NCBI RefSeq assembly: GCF_021412625.1
Contig: NZ_JAKCFI010000017.1
Location: 1-64,000 of the forward strand
Direction of reading: 5' to 3'
DNA from: Myxococcus stipitatus
GTDB taxonomy: Bacteria; Myxococcota; Myxococcia; Myxococcales; Myxococcaceae
DNA length: 64,000 nucleotides
The notes under the pieces were generated by a model that saw nothing but the letters and a program-made list of their open reading frames with translations, did not search any database and was not told the DNA's origin. Within the stretch, counting starts at the first letter, position 1; each line of letters opens with the position of its first letter. Made by a program: the position numbers and the translations under genes. Positions 40,749-50,771 of the stretch are shown piece after piece.

Positions 40749-42687
40749 AGTTACACGCGCCCTGAACCGGTTTCTCCTCGCCATCCTCCTGACCCTGAGC
40801 GCCCCGGCCTGGGCGGACACGCTCGAATTGCTCGGGCCGTCGTCCGCCGTCGCGCCGGACGGCTTCCCCGTGGCGCTCGCGCGCAAGGACGCGTCCGGCG
40901 TGCTCGTCCCGTTGGGGACGCCCACCGTGAGCGCCGAGGGCGCGGAGCTGCGCGAGGGGCCGGCCCAGCCGCCGCTGCGCACGTTCATGGTGGTGCCCCG
41001 CGCGGGCGCGCGCGAGGTGCTCGTGAGGGCCCGGGGGGACGGGTTGGAGACGCAGGCGCGCTTCGTGCTCGGCCCTCCGGCGACGGAGGTGAAGCTGGCG
41101 TTGGAGCCCTCCGCGCCCGTGAAGGGGCGGGACAAGGAGGCGGTGCTCACCGTGCGGATGCTGCGACCGGATGGCATGGCCGACGACAGCGGCGCGCCGC
41201 CGGTCGTCCGGGTCAGCACCGGGCGCATCGAGGGCCTCGAGCGCACCGGGCCCGGCCTCTATCACGCGCGCTACGTGCTGCCGGACACGCGTCATCCGGA
41301 GGTGGCCATCCTGGTGGCCTTCTCCGCGTGGCCCAGCCCCCAATCCGTGCACGGCGCCTACGGGCGGGTGTTGGTGCCGCTGGCGGCGTCCGTCAACCTG
41401 CCGGGCACGACGGAGCCGGACGCGCGCATCTCCGTGGCCATCGCCGGAGAGACCTTCGGTCCGGTGACGGCGGGCGCGGACGGGCGCTTCCGTCTCCCCA
41501 TCGTCGTGCCCCCGGGACACCGCTTCGGGCAGGGGAGCGTGGTGGACCGCGCGGGCAACGTGCGGCGCATGCCGGTGGACCTCAACCTGCCGCCCACGGA
41601 TGGACTCGCGTGCGTGTTGCAGCCGCAGCGACTCCCCGCCGACGGCGCCTCCCGCGCGCGGCTGCTGTGCGCGACGAGTGATCCACTCGGCAACCCCGTG
41701 GACGACGCGAAGGTGACCACGCAGGTGCGCCATGGGGCGTTGCGTGGGCCCGTGCGCGCGGCGGGCGGCATGCTGGAGTGGCTCTACACCGCGCCGCGCG
41801 TCCTCGCCGACGACGAGCGCATCGAGGTCGCGTGGCCGCAGCGCGGCCCGGGCTCCCGCGAGTCGCTCGCGCTCCAGTTGGTGCAGGGCCCCGTGCAGGA
41901 GGTCCGCGCGACGCTGTCCGACTCGCTCGTGCATCGTGGCTCGGAGGCGAGGGTGACGTTGGAGGCGCGGGATGCCCTGTCGCGGCCGCGCTCGGGGGCG
42001 ACGGTGGAGCTGGAGGCGCCCGTGGGTACCTTCGCGCCCGTGGTGGAGTCGCCCCGTGGCACCTACGTCGCGCTCTGGCAGCCGCCGCCGTCGGGCGTGG
42101 ACACCGAGGTGACGCTGCGGGCGCGTGCGTGGGGGCCGGTGGGCAGCGAGCCGGCGCGCATCTCCGTCTGGCGGCAGGAGGACGGGTTGTACGCGGGCGT
42201 GTCGGACCTCGCGGGGCTGCCCGTGCCCTCGCAGCCGCTGCGGGTGGACGGCCGACCGCTCACGACGGGCGCGGATGGCGTGGTGGCCCTGGGGGCGCTG
42301 GCGCCCGGGACACATGTCGTCGCGCATGGTGTGTGGACGGGCCTGGTGCGGTCCATCCATGTCCTCGGGACGGAGGGGCTGGTGTATCCGCTGGAGGCGC
42401 CGCTCGTGCCGGCCGCCGCCCGGTTGTCGGTGCGGCTGGCGCCCGAGGTGCCCGTCAACGTCCGGCTGCGCGTCGAGGGGACGCGGGTGACGTACTGGGT
42501 GGAGGACGCGAAGGGGCAGGTGCTCACGGGGCGCGAGGTGCATGTCTCGCTGTCGGGCGGCGCCCAGAGCGCGCTCGAGCACCGTGATGGGCGCACGTCG
42601 TTCACCGTGACCACCGAGCGGCCCGTGAGCGTGTCCGTGGCCGACGTCGCCACGGGCGTGACGGCCCTGGCGGAGGTCCGTCCATGA
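40699..42687 (+). CDS. Exported Ig-like repeat protein of surface operon
   Basis: About 662 residues. A hydrophobic signal segment (RFLLAILLTLSAPAWA) is clear, but no good start codon is close to it; GTG at 40699 or 40693 overlaps the previous gene by about 50 bp and would give a long n-region. The mature protein is all-beta with Ig-like modules: VNLPGTTEPDARISVAIAGE, LSDSLVHRGSEARVTLEARD (invasin-like), and a carboxypeptidase-regulatory-like turn in PLRVDGRPLTTGADGV. No catalytic motif is seen. Its stop overlaps the next ATG (ATGA), indicating translational coupling. Confidence 0.72.
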   Translation: MSSSRGRSFDGTAAPCRVTRALNRFLLAILLTLSAPAWADTLELLGPSSAVAPDGFPVALARKDASGVLVPLGTPTVSAEGAELREGPAQPPLRTFMVVPRAGAREVLVRARGDGLETQARFVLGPPATEVKLALEPSAPVKGRDKEAVLTVRMLRPDGMADDSGAPPVVRVSTGRIEGLERTGPGLYHARYVLPDTRHPEVAILVAFSAWPSPQSVHGAYGRVLVPLAASVNLPGTTEPDARISVAIAGETFGPVTAGADGRFRLPIVVPPGHRFGQGSVVDRAGNVRRMPVDLNLPPTDGLACVLQPQRLPADGASRARLLCATSDPLGNPVDDAKVTTQVRHGALRGPVRAAGGMLEWLYTAPRVLADDERIEVAWPQRGPGSRESLALQLVQGPVQEVRATLSDSLVHRGSEARVTLEARDALSRPRSGATVELEAPVGTFAPVVESPRGTYVALWQPPPSGVDTEVTLRARAWGPVGSEPARISVWRQEDGLYAGVSDLAGLPVPSQPLRVDGRPLTTGADGVVALGALAPGTHVVAHGVWTGLVRSIHVLGTEGLVYPLEAPLVPAAARLSVRLAPEVPVNVRLRVEGTRVTYWVEDAKGQVLTGREVHVSLSGGAQSALEHRDGRTSFTVTTERPVSVSVADVATGVTALAEVRP

Positions 42688-45600
42688 CGCCCGCGCGCTG
42701 GCTGTGGATGGCCGTGCTGCTGGCGACGCCCGCCTGGGCCCAGGGCGTGACGACGGACGTCCCGTCGCTCGCGTCGACCATCGCCGGTCGCGTGTGCGAG
42801 GACGTGGATGGCGACGGGCGCTGCGGCGTGGACGAGCCGGGGCTGGTGAACGTGCGCCTCGTGCTGGCCACGGGGCGCGAGGTGCGCACGGATGCGCGTG
42901 GCCGCTTCCACCTGACGGGCGTGGACTCGCGCACCCCCGACGCCACCCGAGGGTTCCACCTGCGCCCCGGGCGGCATCGGCTCAAGGTCGACACGCGTTC
43001 GCTGCCGGCCTCCAGCCGCGTGAGCCCGGAGGCGGCCACGGTCGAGGTGCCGTGGGGGGCCGTCGCCCTCCAGGACTTCGCGGTGCGGCTCCCCGAGGCG
43101 AAGTCCGCGGTGCCGCTCAACCTGTCCTATGCGGACTCGCCTCCCGTGGCGGAGGTGGTGGCGGGGGGCGTGCGCTTCCTCCTGGCGGGGCAGGCCTCCG
43201 TGGGCGACCGGGTCCGCGTCTCCGGGACGGACGCCGACGTGGACGCGCGAGGCGCGTGGCGCGCGAACGTGTCGGTGGGGGTGGGGGAGAACCCGCTCGT
43301 CATCACGGCCACGTCCGAGGAGGGCGTCGCGCGGTTGTTCCGCCAGCGTGTCGACGTGGTCCGCCGGGACGAGGGATGGATGGTCATCCCCCGGCACGTG
43401 GAGCCGGTGGGTACGGTCCGCCTGCCCATGCGACGGGACGAGGCCACCGCGAGCGGCTCCACCCAGCTCGAGGTGAGCGCTCCGGCGGGCACCCTCGTGC
43501 GCGGCCCCCAGGGCACGCTCGTCATCGGGCCGGAGGGGCACGTGGACGTCCCGGTGACGCTGGCGCCGGGACGCAACGAGGTGGTCCTCGCGCTGGCGAT
43601 TCCCGGGCAGCCGGAGCGGACGGAGACGCTGCTCCTGGTCGCGGAGGAGAGGCCCTTCGCGGTGGCCCTGCTGGACGTCGAGGCGACGTACGCGCCCGCG
43701 GATGGCGACGTGCAGCTGCGCGGGCGGGGCACCGCCCACGCGGAGCTGCGCATTCGCGACGTCGAGGTGGTGGGCGAGCTGGACCTGCGGGACACGGATG
43801 GTCGCACCCTGCATGGCGCGGAGCCGCCGGACTGGCTGCGTCCCCGCATGCCGGAGCGCTTCGACCGGGTGGCGGACCCCGACTTCTCTCCCGAGGAGTG
43901 GGCCGATGACTCCGTGTCCCTGACGCCGAACGCCTCCGAGGCGCGGCTTCGCGTGGAGGCGCGACACGCGGACTACGGCCGCCTGGGACTGGGCACCTAC
44001 CGCGCGCTCGTCCAGGACCGGGAGGTGGGGCGCTACCACCGGGCGTTGTTCGGTCCCTACGCGGAGCTGAGGACGTCGAAGGCGCCGGGCCCGGGCCTCC
44101 GCGCGGGCGTGGAGGGCTTCGGCGGCAGCCTGACCGACCCGACGCGCAGCCTCACGGCCGTCCCCGCGCACGAGGAGCTGCGGGCGACCGGCGGCAGCCT
44201 GTACTACCTGGGCGCGGTGTCCGTGGTGGAGGGCTCGGAGCTGTTGCGCATCGAGGTGCGCGACGGCGTCACGGGCCTGCCGCTGGCGGAGCGCCACCTG
44301 GTGCGCGGGCGGGATTACGACATCGACTACTTCGCGGGGCGCATCCTGTTGTCGCGCCCGCTCTCGTTCCTCGCGGGCGAGCCGTTCCTTCACACGGACA
44401 TGGTGACGCAGGCGCCGGAGCCCGTGCTCGTCGCGGACTACGCGACCCTGCGCACCGCCGACGCGGAGGACGCCGCGGGCGCGGAGCTCTGGGCCGAGTG
44501 GCGCGGGGCCAGCCTGGGGCTGGCCGCCGTGCGCGAGGGGCGCGAAGGCAAGCCGTACACCCTCTATTCGGGGCGCGCGTCGGGACAGCTCGCGGCCTTC
44601 TCGCTGGAGGCGGAGGTCGCCTCCAGTCGTGGCACGGCGGTGGGCGCGGGGCACTTCGGTGTCTCGGATGATGGGGGCCTCAGCTTCCTCCGGCCCGTCG
44701 CCAGCGTGGGCGCCCGGGGCGAGGCGGTGGGGCTGCGCGTGCGGGGGCCGGGGTTGATGGCGGAGGGGTCCATCGACGCGTCCTACCGTTGGCGTGCGCG
44801 CGGGTTCTCCGACGGAGCACACACCGAGGCGGCCCGCTTCCAGCAACTCTCCCTGCGGGCGCGACAGCCAGTGGGCCGACTGCGCCTGTCGCTGCTGGCG
44901 GATGATCGACGCTCCGCGGACCCCCGAGCGCCCTTCGAGGACCATCCCTTCGCCGCGAGCACCGTGGGCGTGAGCGTGGGCTGGGAGGAGTCGTCCTGGG
45001 GCGTGAGCGTGGAGGGCCGCGACGCGCGCCTGAAGGCCGCGGAGGTCGTGGGCGAGGGCCCGGCCCTGTCGGGTGGACGCACGTCGGTGGGCCTCGCGGC
45101 GCGCTATCGCCTGATGGACGAGGTGTGGCTCCAGGCGTCGCATCGCCAGAAGCTCGCGCTGCACGGCGCGGGTCCGGGGCGCGTGGACGACACGTTCACC
45201 TCGGCGGGCGTGGACGTGGAGCTGGGGCGCGACACGCGGCTGGGCGTTCGCGGCGGGTGGGGGCCCGACCTCGGCCCCCGGGCGTGGGCGCAGGTGGAGT
45301 CGCGCAGCGGCTCGGAGGTCTTCTACGGCGGCTATTCGGTGGACGTGGACGGGCCGGATTTCGGCGCGGGCCGCACCCTGACGGGCGCGCGCACGGAGCT
45401 GCCCGACAGCGGCACGGCCCTCTTCGTGGAGGAGGTGGGCCTGCACGACGCGACATCGGTGCGGCTGTCGCGGGCGGTGGGACTCCAGCAGACGTTGTCG
45501 GGGGGCTTCAGCGTGGGCGCGCGCTACGAGCGGGGCGTGCGCAGCCTGCTCGACATCGACCCACCGCTGCGCCGGGACGCGGGCGGTGTGTTCGGCCAGC

Positions 45601-46280
45601 TCCTCCTGGACCGGCTGCGGCTGGAGGGGCGGGTGGAGCTGCGCCGGGAGAAGGGCACCGCCGAGCGCGGGTCGAGCGCGCCGGTGGATCGGCTCCAGGC
45701 GGTGGTGGCGTTGGCGGCCGAGGCCGAGCTGCACCGCGACGTGACGGCCTCCGGGCGTGTGGACTTCTCTCGCACCGTCAACGAGGACGCCCTGGAGGCG
45801 CGGTTCCTGGAGGGCTACGCGGCGGTGGCCTGGCGCCCGGGCCCCTGGCTGGTGGTGGCCCGTTACGCCGTCACGCGCGAGCTGCTGCCAGGGGCGCGGA
45901 GCGCATTCGGAGACAGGGCGTTGCAGATCCTCTCGCTCATGCCGGCCGTGCGGCTGGGAGACCGCGTCGCCGTCGCCGCGGGCCTGCACGCGGGGCGCGG
46001 GAGCCTGGAGGACTCGGCGCGGTGGGTGTGGACGGGGACGGTGCGCCCCTCACTCCGCGTGGTGGGCGGGCTGGAGGTCGCCGGGGAGGTGGCGCGCAGG
46101 ACGTCGTCCCCGGAAGGCGACCGGTTGACAGCCGTGCGCGCGGAAGTGGCATATCGGATGGATGAGCGGCTGCGAATGGCCGTCGGGTACACATTGCTGG
46201 GCTTCAGCGGCTTGGGGCTGGCGTCCGAATCGTCGGATGATCAGGACCGGCTCTACCTGCGGGCGGAACTCGCCTACTAG
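42684..46280 (+). CDS. Large outer-membrane-type protein with SdrD-like and Ig-like N-terminus
   Basis: 1198 residues. Signal peptide WLWMAVLLATPAWAQG. A Cys-paired SdrD-B-like module (AGRVCEDVDGDGRCGVDEPG) with RGRFHLTGVD follows, then Ig-like domains (to about 300) and a middle domain containing LVRGRDYDIDYFAGRILLSR, a motif seen in large barrel proteins of this general type. From about 590 to the end the sequence alternates polar and hydrophobic strands (LRLSLLADDR, SAGVDVELGRDTRLGVRGGW) and ends RLYLRAELAY with a C-terminal aromatic residue, as in outer-membrane barrels. It is likely a surface barrel, partner of the Ig-like protein. The function is unknown. Confidence 0.75.
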   Translation: MTPARWLWMAVLLATPAWAQGVTTDVPSLASTIAGRVCEDVDGDGRCGVDEPGLVNVRLVLATGREVRTDARGRFHLTGVDSRTPDATRGFHLRPGRHRLKVDTRSLPASSRVSPEAATVEVPWGAVALQDFAVRLPEAKSAVPLNLSYADSPPVAEVVAGGVRFLLAGQASVGDRVRVSGTDADVDARGAWRANVSVGVGENPLVITATSEEGVARLFRQRVDVVRRDEGWMVIPRHVEPVGTVRLPMRRDEATASGSTQLEVSAPAGTLVRGPQGTLVIGPEGHVDVPVTLAPGRNEVVLALAIPGQPERTETLLLVAEERPFAVALLDVEATYAPADGDVQLRGRGTAHAELRIRDVEVVGELDLRDTDGRTLHGAEPPDWLRPRMPERFDRVADPDFSPEEWADDSVSLTPNASEARLRVEARHADYGRLGLGTYRALVQDREVGRYHRALFGPYAELRTSKAPGPGLRAGVEGFGGSLTDPTRSLTAVPAHEELRATGGSLYYLGAVSVVEGSELLRIEVRDGVTGLPLAERHLVRGRDYDIDYFAGRILLSRPLSFLAGEPFLHTDMVTQAPEPVLVADYATLRTADAEDAAGAELWAEWRGASLGLAAVREGREGKPYTLYSGRASGQLAAFSLEAEVASSRGTAVGAGHFGVSDDGGLSFLRPVASVGARGEAVGLRVRGPGLMAEGSIDASYRWRARGFSDGAHTEAARFQQLSLRARQPVGRLRLSLLADDRRSADPRAPFEDHPFAASTVGVSVGWEESSWGVSVEGRDARLKAAEVVGEGPALSGGRTSVGLAARYRLMDEVWLQASHRQKLALHGAGPGRVDDTFTSAGVDVELGRDTRLGVRGGWGPDLGPRAWAQVESRSGSEVFYGGYSVDVDGPDFGAGRTLTGARTELPDSGTALFVEEVGLHDATSVRLSRAVGLQQTLSGGFSVGARYERGVRSLLDIDPPLRRDAGGVFGQLLLDRLRLEGRVELRREKGTAERGSSAPVDRLQAVVALAAEAELHRDVTASGRVDFSRTVNEDALEARFLEGYAAVAWRPGPWLVVARYAVTRELLPGARSAFGDRALQILSLMPAVRLGDRVAVAAGLHAGRGSLEDSARWVWTGTVRPSLRVVGGLEVAGEVARRTSSPEGDRLTAVRAEVAYRMDERLRMAVGYTLLGFSGLGLASESSDDQDRLYLRAELAY

Positions 46281-46289
46281 GAGCATCCC

Positions 46290-49200
46290 GTGCGCGCCGG
46301 CATCGTCATCTGCCTCTGGCTCGGAATGACCGCGGTCGCCTCCGCGGACTGGAGAGAGGGGCTCGTCGTCTCGGGCGACCCTCGCGACGTGAAGGCGTGG
46401 AGCCCGGGCGTCGTGGCCTATGCCCACTCCACGGGCGCGGAGCTGCACGTCAACGAGGTCGCCGCCGAGACGCGCCCCTTCTCCCTGGGCATCGGGATGC
46501 TGCGCATCCCCGAGAGCGACTGCTTCGTCGGCGTGAGGGAGTCAGGGCTGCTCTATACCGGCGGGGACTGCACGCTGACGGGGCCTGGCAACCTCGTGCC
46601 GGAGCTGTCGGGCTCGACGATGTTCAAGCTCGTGCGGGTGCGGCAGACGCCTTCGGGACGCGGCTATGCCGCCGTCTCCGTCGACGCGAACGGGTTCCAG
46701 CTCCTCACGGTGGCGCCCGCGCAGCTGTCGCAGACGCCCTGGTCGACCGTCCTCCATCCCGTGTTGTTCAAGGCGACGTCGGTGATGGGGGTGACGGACA
46801 CGGCTGGCAACGTGGGCCATGCCCTGGTGCACGTGGTGGGCCCCCCGAACCTCCTGTGGTTCCGGGAAGGGCAGCTGGAGGGGAACGTCAACCTCGAGCT
46901 CACCCCGAACGCGCTCCAGACGGTGGACCTCATCCCCAACGATGGGCCCCACCCGCTGGCGCTGGTGGGCAACCAGGATGGAATCTTCTGGGGCCAGCTC
47001 CAGCCCCCCGCTCCGGGGACCAACTTCACGGACTTCCATGCGGCGACGCTGCTCGATGGCGCGGGGGTGAACGTCAACTCCCTCGACGTGAACACCGAGC
47101 AGGGCAGCGCGCTGGGCGTGGGCTTCGGCCTCGCCATCGGCCGGCGCAACGGCGAGGCCGTGGTGCTGGGCGCCGTGCCCGCCGCCACCGCCGCGGAAGC
47201 GGGCAAGGTGTGGCGCGTGCATCCCACGTTCGCCGCGGCGGGGCTGCCCGTCACCGACCCGTTCGACCAGGTGTCCTGCGCGGACTCCGCCTTCTGCGTC
47301 ATCACCCTGCGAAACCAGGGACAGAACGTCATCTATTACGAGAACGTCCACGCGCCCGTGTTCAACGCGATTCCCGAGCCCGTCGAGCTCGACGAGGGGG
47401 CGCTGCGGACGCTGGACATCAGCGCGACGGACGGCGATGGCGACGCCCTGCGCGTCACCGCGGCCCCGACCTCCTCCACCCTGGTGTCGTTGAGCACGAC
47501 GCCACGGCCGGATGCCGTCTCCATCGACATCTCCGCGCCCGTCGTCTGCAAGACGACCCTGACCCAGTTCTCCGTGGCCGCGTCCGACGGGATGCGGACC
47601 CACGACCAGCAGCGGACGGTGGACGTGCGCATCGTCAACCGCAACGGCCCCGAGCGTCCCCTGGTGACGCCCTCCCTCGCCTCGACGACGGCGGGAGGAG
47701 CGCAGCGGCTCTTCATCGCCACGGAGGCGCCGGGGGCCACGTGCGAGTCGACGGCGTATGTCTGGGTCTCCCCACCCGGGCAGCCGCAGCTCGTGTTCGA
47801 CGACGACGGCAAGGCGACGTTCACGCCGCCGGCCAACCTGTGCTCGGCCTCGGGGGTCCGCTACACGTACGAGGTGCGGGCCCGGGACGAAGGGTCGGCC
47901 CTGTCCGAGCCCACCTCCTTCTCCGTGGACGTGGCGCCGTGGGGCGCGCCCTCGGCGCCCTTCTCCGCGGGCGCCGTGCGTCAGCTGACGTCGGGGCCCG
48001 GCGCGAGCGTGGAGTTGCGTCCGGACTCGCTGCACCCGTGTGATGGATCGCCAGGGCTTCCCGCCGTGGAGACGGTGTGGCGGCTGGCGCCGGGCACGAC
48101 GGTGCCCGCGGGGGTCCGGGTGGTGGGCGCGGACGGACGGAGCGTCGACCTCACGTCGCCCGTGTCGGCCCTGGCCCTCGAGGTGGAGGCGGAGGCGTGC
48201 AGCGAGGGCACGCTGACCCTCTCCGCCTACAACCGCATGCCCGTCGCCGGCGGCGGGATGCAGGAGGGCCCCGCGTCCACCGTGGTCGTCGAAGTGAAGC
48301 CGGAGGTGGAGCAGGTCTCCACCGCGAGCCTCACCCTGACGGAGCGCCTCGAGGCGGGGGTGTTGGAGGTCCAGCTGGGGACGTCGCTGCGCTGCCCCGG
48401 GGCCTACGACCTCCACGCGCGCATGTCCGTCGAGGGCGCGGGCCAGCCGGCGCAGGTGGTGCCCGTGCCGGGCGTCTGGCGTCCGGCGCTGCCAGCGGTC
48501 TGTTCCGCCGAGCGCTTCACGGTGCGCGGCGAGTTGTTCTCGGACGTCACGCCGCCCGTGGAAGGAGGCCGCGCCCAGCTCGAGGTCACCGCGCTGGCGC
48601 GCCCCGCGGCGCTGGGAGGCCTGGAGGGCGGCGCGCTCATCGCCCGCTGTGGCGAGGGCGCGAGCACGTCGCTGACGCAGACGATTCCGCCGGACGCCTG
48701 TGGGCAGGTGACGCTCTCCTGGGTGCAGGAAGGTGGCCCCGCGCTGCGCGAGCCCTCGATGGAGGGCGCGAGCGTCTCGGTCGTCACCCAGGACACGGGC
48801 CTGCAGACGCTGGTGGGACAGTCCGTCACCCTGCGCGTCACCGCCGACGCGGGGCAGGGCAACCAGGCCACGGCGGTGCACACCGTGCCCATCCTCGCGG
48901 AGCCCTTCGTGGACGTGTCCCACGCGACCGAGGCGCCCGCGGGCTCCGACACGGGCATGGTGGGCGTGGTGGTGGAGCTGCGCAACACCACCGGCTGCGA
49001 CGTGACGGGCCTGCGCTACGTCGAGGGCATCGAGGGGATGGAGGTGGTGCCCGGCAGCGTGAAGCTGGACGGCCATGCGCTCGTGGAGGTGGGGGCCCCG
49101 GACGGCTTCACCGTCGAGGGCGTGGCGCTGCCGGCGCGGGGCACGGGGCAGTTGACGTACGTCGCCCGCTCGCGGCTGCTCGCCCCCCCACGCTTCACGG

Positions 49201-49364
49201 GGCAGGTGTTCCTCAACGGCGTCCCCGTGTCCGGCCCGCTCGCGCCGGGGCCGAAGTCGTCGGGCTGTGGTTGCTCCGGCGGCGGTCCGGGGACGGCGCT
49301 CGTCGCGCTGGGGACGCTGCTGGGCCTGCTGCGCCGCCGCCGGGAGTCCCAGGCGCGGCGCTGA
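46290..49364 (+). CDS. Large MYXO-CTERM surface protein with Ig/DUF11-like domains
   Basis: 1024 residues from GTG 46290, nine bases after the barrel gene. Signal peptide VICLWLGMTAVASA. The N-terminal 330 residues look propeller-like. Around 345-420 there is a cadherin-like stretch (LDEGALRTLDISATDGDGDA), followed by further Ig-like repeats with single Cys residues. Near 890-990 a DUF11-like domain (VVVELRNTTGCDVTGLRYVE, GTGQLTYVAR) is followed by SSGCGCSGGG, a hydrophobic segment and RRRRE, a MYXO-CTERM anchor. It is probably exposed on the cell surface. It converges with the DUF4388 gene, 3 bases apart. Confidence 0.75.
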   Translation: MRAGIVICLWLGMTAVASADWREGLVVSGDPRDVKAWSPGVVAYAHSTGAELHVNEVAAETRPFSLGIGMLRIPESDCFVGVRESGLLYTGGDCTLTGPGNLVPELSGSTMFKLVRVRQTPSGRGYAAVSVDANGFQLLTVAPAQLSQTPWSTVLHPVLFKATSVMGVTDTAGNVGHALVHVVGPPNLLWFREGQLEGNVNLELTPNALQTVDLIPNDGPHPLALVGNQDGIFWGQLQPPAPGTNFTDFHAATLLDGAGVNVNSLDVNTEQGSALGVGFGLAIGRRNGEAVVLGAVPAATAAEAGKVWRVHPTFAAAGLPVTDPFDQVSCADSAFCVITLRNQGQNVIYYENVHAPVFNAIPEPVELDEGALRTLDISATDGDGDALRVTAAPTSSTLVSLSTTPRPDAVSIDISAPVVCKTTLTQFSVAASDGMRTHDQQRTVDVRIVNRNGPERPLVTPSLASTTAGGAQRLFIATEAPGATCESTAYVWVSPPGQPQLVFDDDGKATFTPPANLCSASGVRYTYEVRARDEGSALSEPTSFSVDVAPWGAPSAPFSAGAVRQLTSGPGASVELRPDSLHPCDGSPGLPAVETVWRLAPGTTVPAGVRVVGADGRSVDLTSPVSALALEVEAEACSEGTLTLSAYNRMPVAGGGMQEGPASTVVVEVKPEVEQVSTASLTLTERLEAGVLEVQLGTSLRCPGAYDLHARMSVEGAGQPAQVVPVPGVWRPALPAVCSAERFTVRGELFSDVTPPVEGGRAQLEVTALARPAALGGLEGGALIARCGEGASTSLTQTIPPDACGQVTLSWVQEGGPALREPSMEGASVSVVTQDTGLQTLVGQSVTLRVTADAGQGNQATAVHTVPILAEPFVDVSHATEAPAGSDTGMVGVVVELRNTTGCDVTGLRYVEGIEGMEVVPGSVKLDGHALVEVGAPDGFTVEGVALPARGTGQLTYVARSRLLAPPRFTGQVFLNGVPVSGPLAPGPKSSGCGCSGGGPGTALVALGTLLGLLRRRRESQARR

Positions 49365-49367
49365 GCC

Positions 49368-50744
49368 TCAGAGGCCGAAGGTGATGCGGTGGCGGCGGCT
49401 GGGCAGCTCTGGCCGCTCCTCCAGGACGCCGAGCAGCTCCAGCGCGCGCAGCGTGGCCAGGGCCTGCCGCTCCGACAGGTCCGTCAGCGCGAGCAGGTCG
49501 TCCACCGTCTTGCTGCCATCCGCGTACGCGAGCAGCAGCGCCTGCGGGCCCTGGAGCTTGAGCTCGTGCAGCCCATAGGGCGGATCCGCGGTGGGGAACA
49601 GTCGCCGCGAGGCGGCCACGCGCTGTCTCAGGGCGACCAGCGTCTCCGTGCGCTCCACGCCCTCCAGCACCAGGTCGCCCGGGAAGACGGACAGCTTCAC
49701 CAGGTCCGCCCGCTGCGGACGCATGGGGCTGAAGCCATACTGGCCCTCCGTCCACGCGAAGGTGGTCCACAGCAGCTCGCGGACCTGGTCCTCCAGCAGC
49801 TGCTTGCGGCGCGCCTCGTCCAGCACACCCAGCTTCAGCATGGCCTCGCCGGTGCGCAGGTTCTGCTCCTTCGCGTACGCGGCCACCTCGACGAGGCGCT
49901 GCTCGGGGAGCACGCCCCGGCGCACGCAGAAGCGACCGAAGCGCTCCTGCGCCAGGTTGGAGGCGGCGTACACGATGCGGCCGGACTCGAAGTAGACGAC
50001 CTTGAGCACCGAGCCCTGCTTGAGCTTCAGCTCTCCGTGGTGGCGCGACTCGTAATACGCGTTGAGCAGCCGCGGCACGGAGGTGTCCTTCAGCTCTCCC
50101 GCCAGGGACCACTCCGGCAGCGTCTTGCGCGCGCGCGCCGTGGCGGCCGGGGCCCGCTCCGCGGGAGCATCCCAGACCTTCTCGCGGTGGGCGAAGGGGA
50201 GGGGGAGCGCCGCCTCCTCGCCGTCCAGCCCCGGCAGGGGCGCGGACTCGGGGACCGGTTGCAGCGGGGCCGCCGCCTCGCCCTCCTCCGGCACCAGCTC
50301 CTCCAGGACGATGAGGTCCGCGTCGTCGAGCAGCGCGTCCTGGGCGGACTCCTCCACCGGCGGCGCGGCGCGGGGCACGGGCGTGACGCCACCCGCCTGC
50401 TCCAGCGCGTCCATCACCACCAGCAGCTCGAAGGGCTTCTCGAAGAAGCCGCGTGCGCCATGGACCTGCACGGCCTCCTGCGCGAAGCGGTCCCCCTTGT
50501 AGACGCCGCTCACGGCGATGGAGGGGACGCCGTGGGCGCGCAGGGCGCCGAGCACCTCGCTGCCGCGGATGTCCGGCAGCAGCAGGTCCACCAGCGCCGC
50601 GTCCCACTTCGTGCCGGGGCCGAGCGCCTCCAGCGCCGCCTCGCCGGTATGGACGGCCCTCGCCTCGTGTCCCCGGCTCTGGGCCGTGGAGACGATGAGC
50701 GAAGCCAGTTCCTGGTTGTCCTCGACGATGAGCAGTCGCGCCAT
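49368..50744 (-). CDS. Response regulator with DUF4388 (PatA-like) domain
   Basis: 458 residues from ATG 50744 (ATG at 50759 is an alternative). The receiver (1-120) has acceptor Asp53 in ALVDLLLPDIRG and Lys in FFEKPFE. An acidic linker leads to a DUF4388 domain (about 215-340: WSLAGELKDTSVPRLLNAYY, GSVLKVVYFESGRIVYAASN, RTGEAMLKLGVL). A further helical C-terminal region follows (VDDLLALTDLSERQALATLR), winged-helix-like. DUF4388 proteins are abundant in myxobacteria with unknown output, probably protein contacts. It is divergent from the VOC gene. Confidence 0.88.
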   Translation of the reverse strand: MARLLIVEDNQELASLIVSTAQSRGHEARAVHTGEAALEALGPGTKWDAALVDLLLPDIRGSEVLGALRAHGVPSIAVSGVYKGDRFAQEAVQVHGARGFFEKPFELLVVMDALEQAGGVTPVPRAAPPVEESAQDALLDDADLIVLEELVPEEGEAAAPLQPVPESAPLPGLDGEEAALPLPFAHREKVWDAPAERAPAATARARKTLPEWSLAGELKDTSVPRLLNAYYESRHHGELKLKQGSVLKVVYFESGRIVYAASNLAQERFGRFCVRRGVLPEQRLVEVAAYAKEQNLRTGEAMLKLGVLDEARRKQLLEDQVRELLWTTFAWTEGQYGFSPMRPQRADLVKLSVFPGDLVLEGVERTETLVALRQRVAASRRLFPTADPPYGLHELKLQGPQALLLAYADGSKTVDDLLALTDLSERQALATLRALELLGVLEERPELPSRRHRITFGL

Positions 50745-50771
50745 GGGCGTGCGGACCATAGCATCCGTCCC

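Noticed and set aside
42063..45989. A 1308-residue open frame on the minus strand opposite the surface operon
   Set aside because: It is an artefact of high GC3 coding on the plus strand: Arg/His/Ala-rich, no family motif, no ribosome site, and the plus strand has clear signal peptides and coupled starts.
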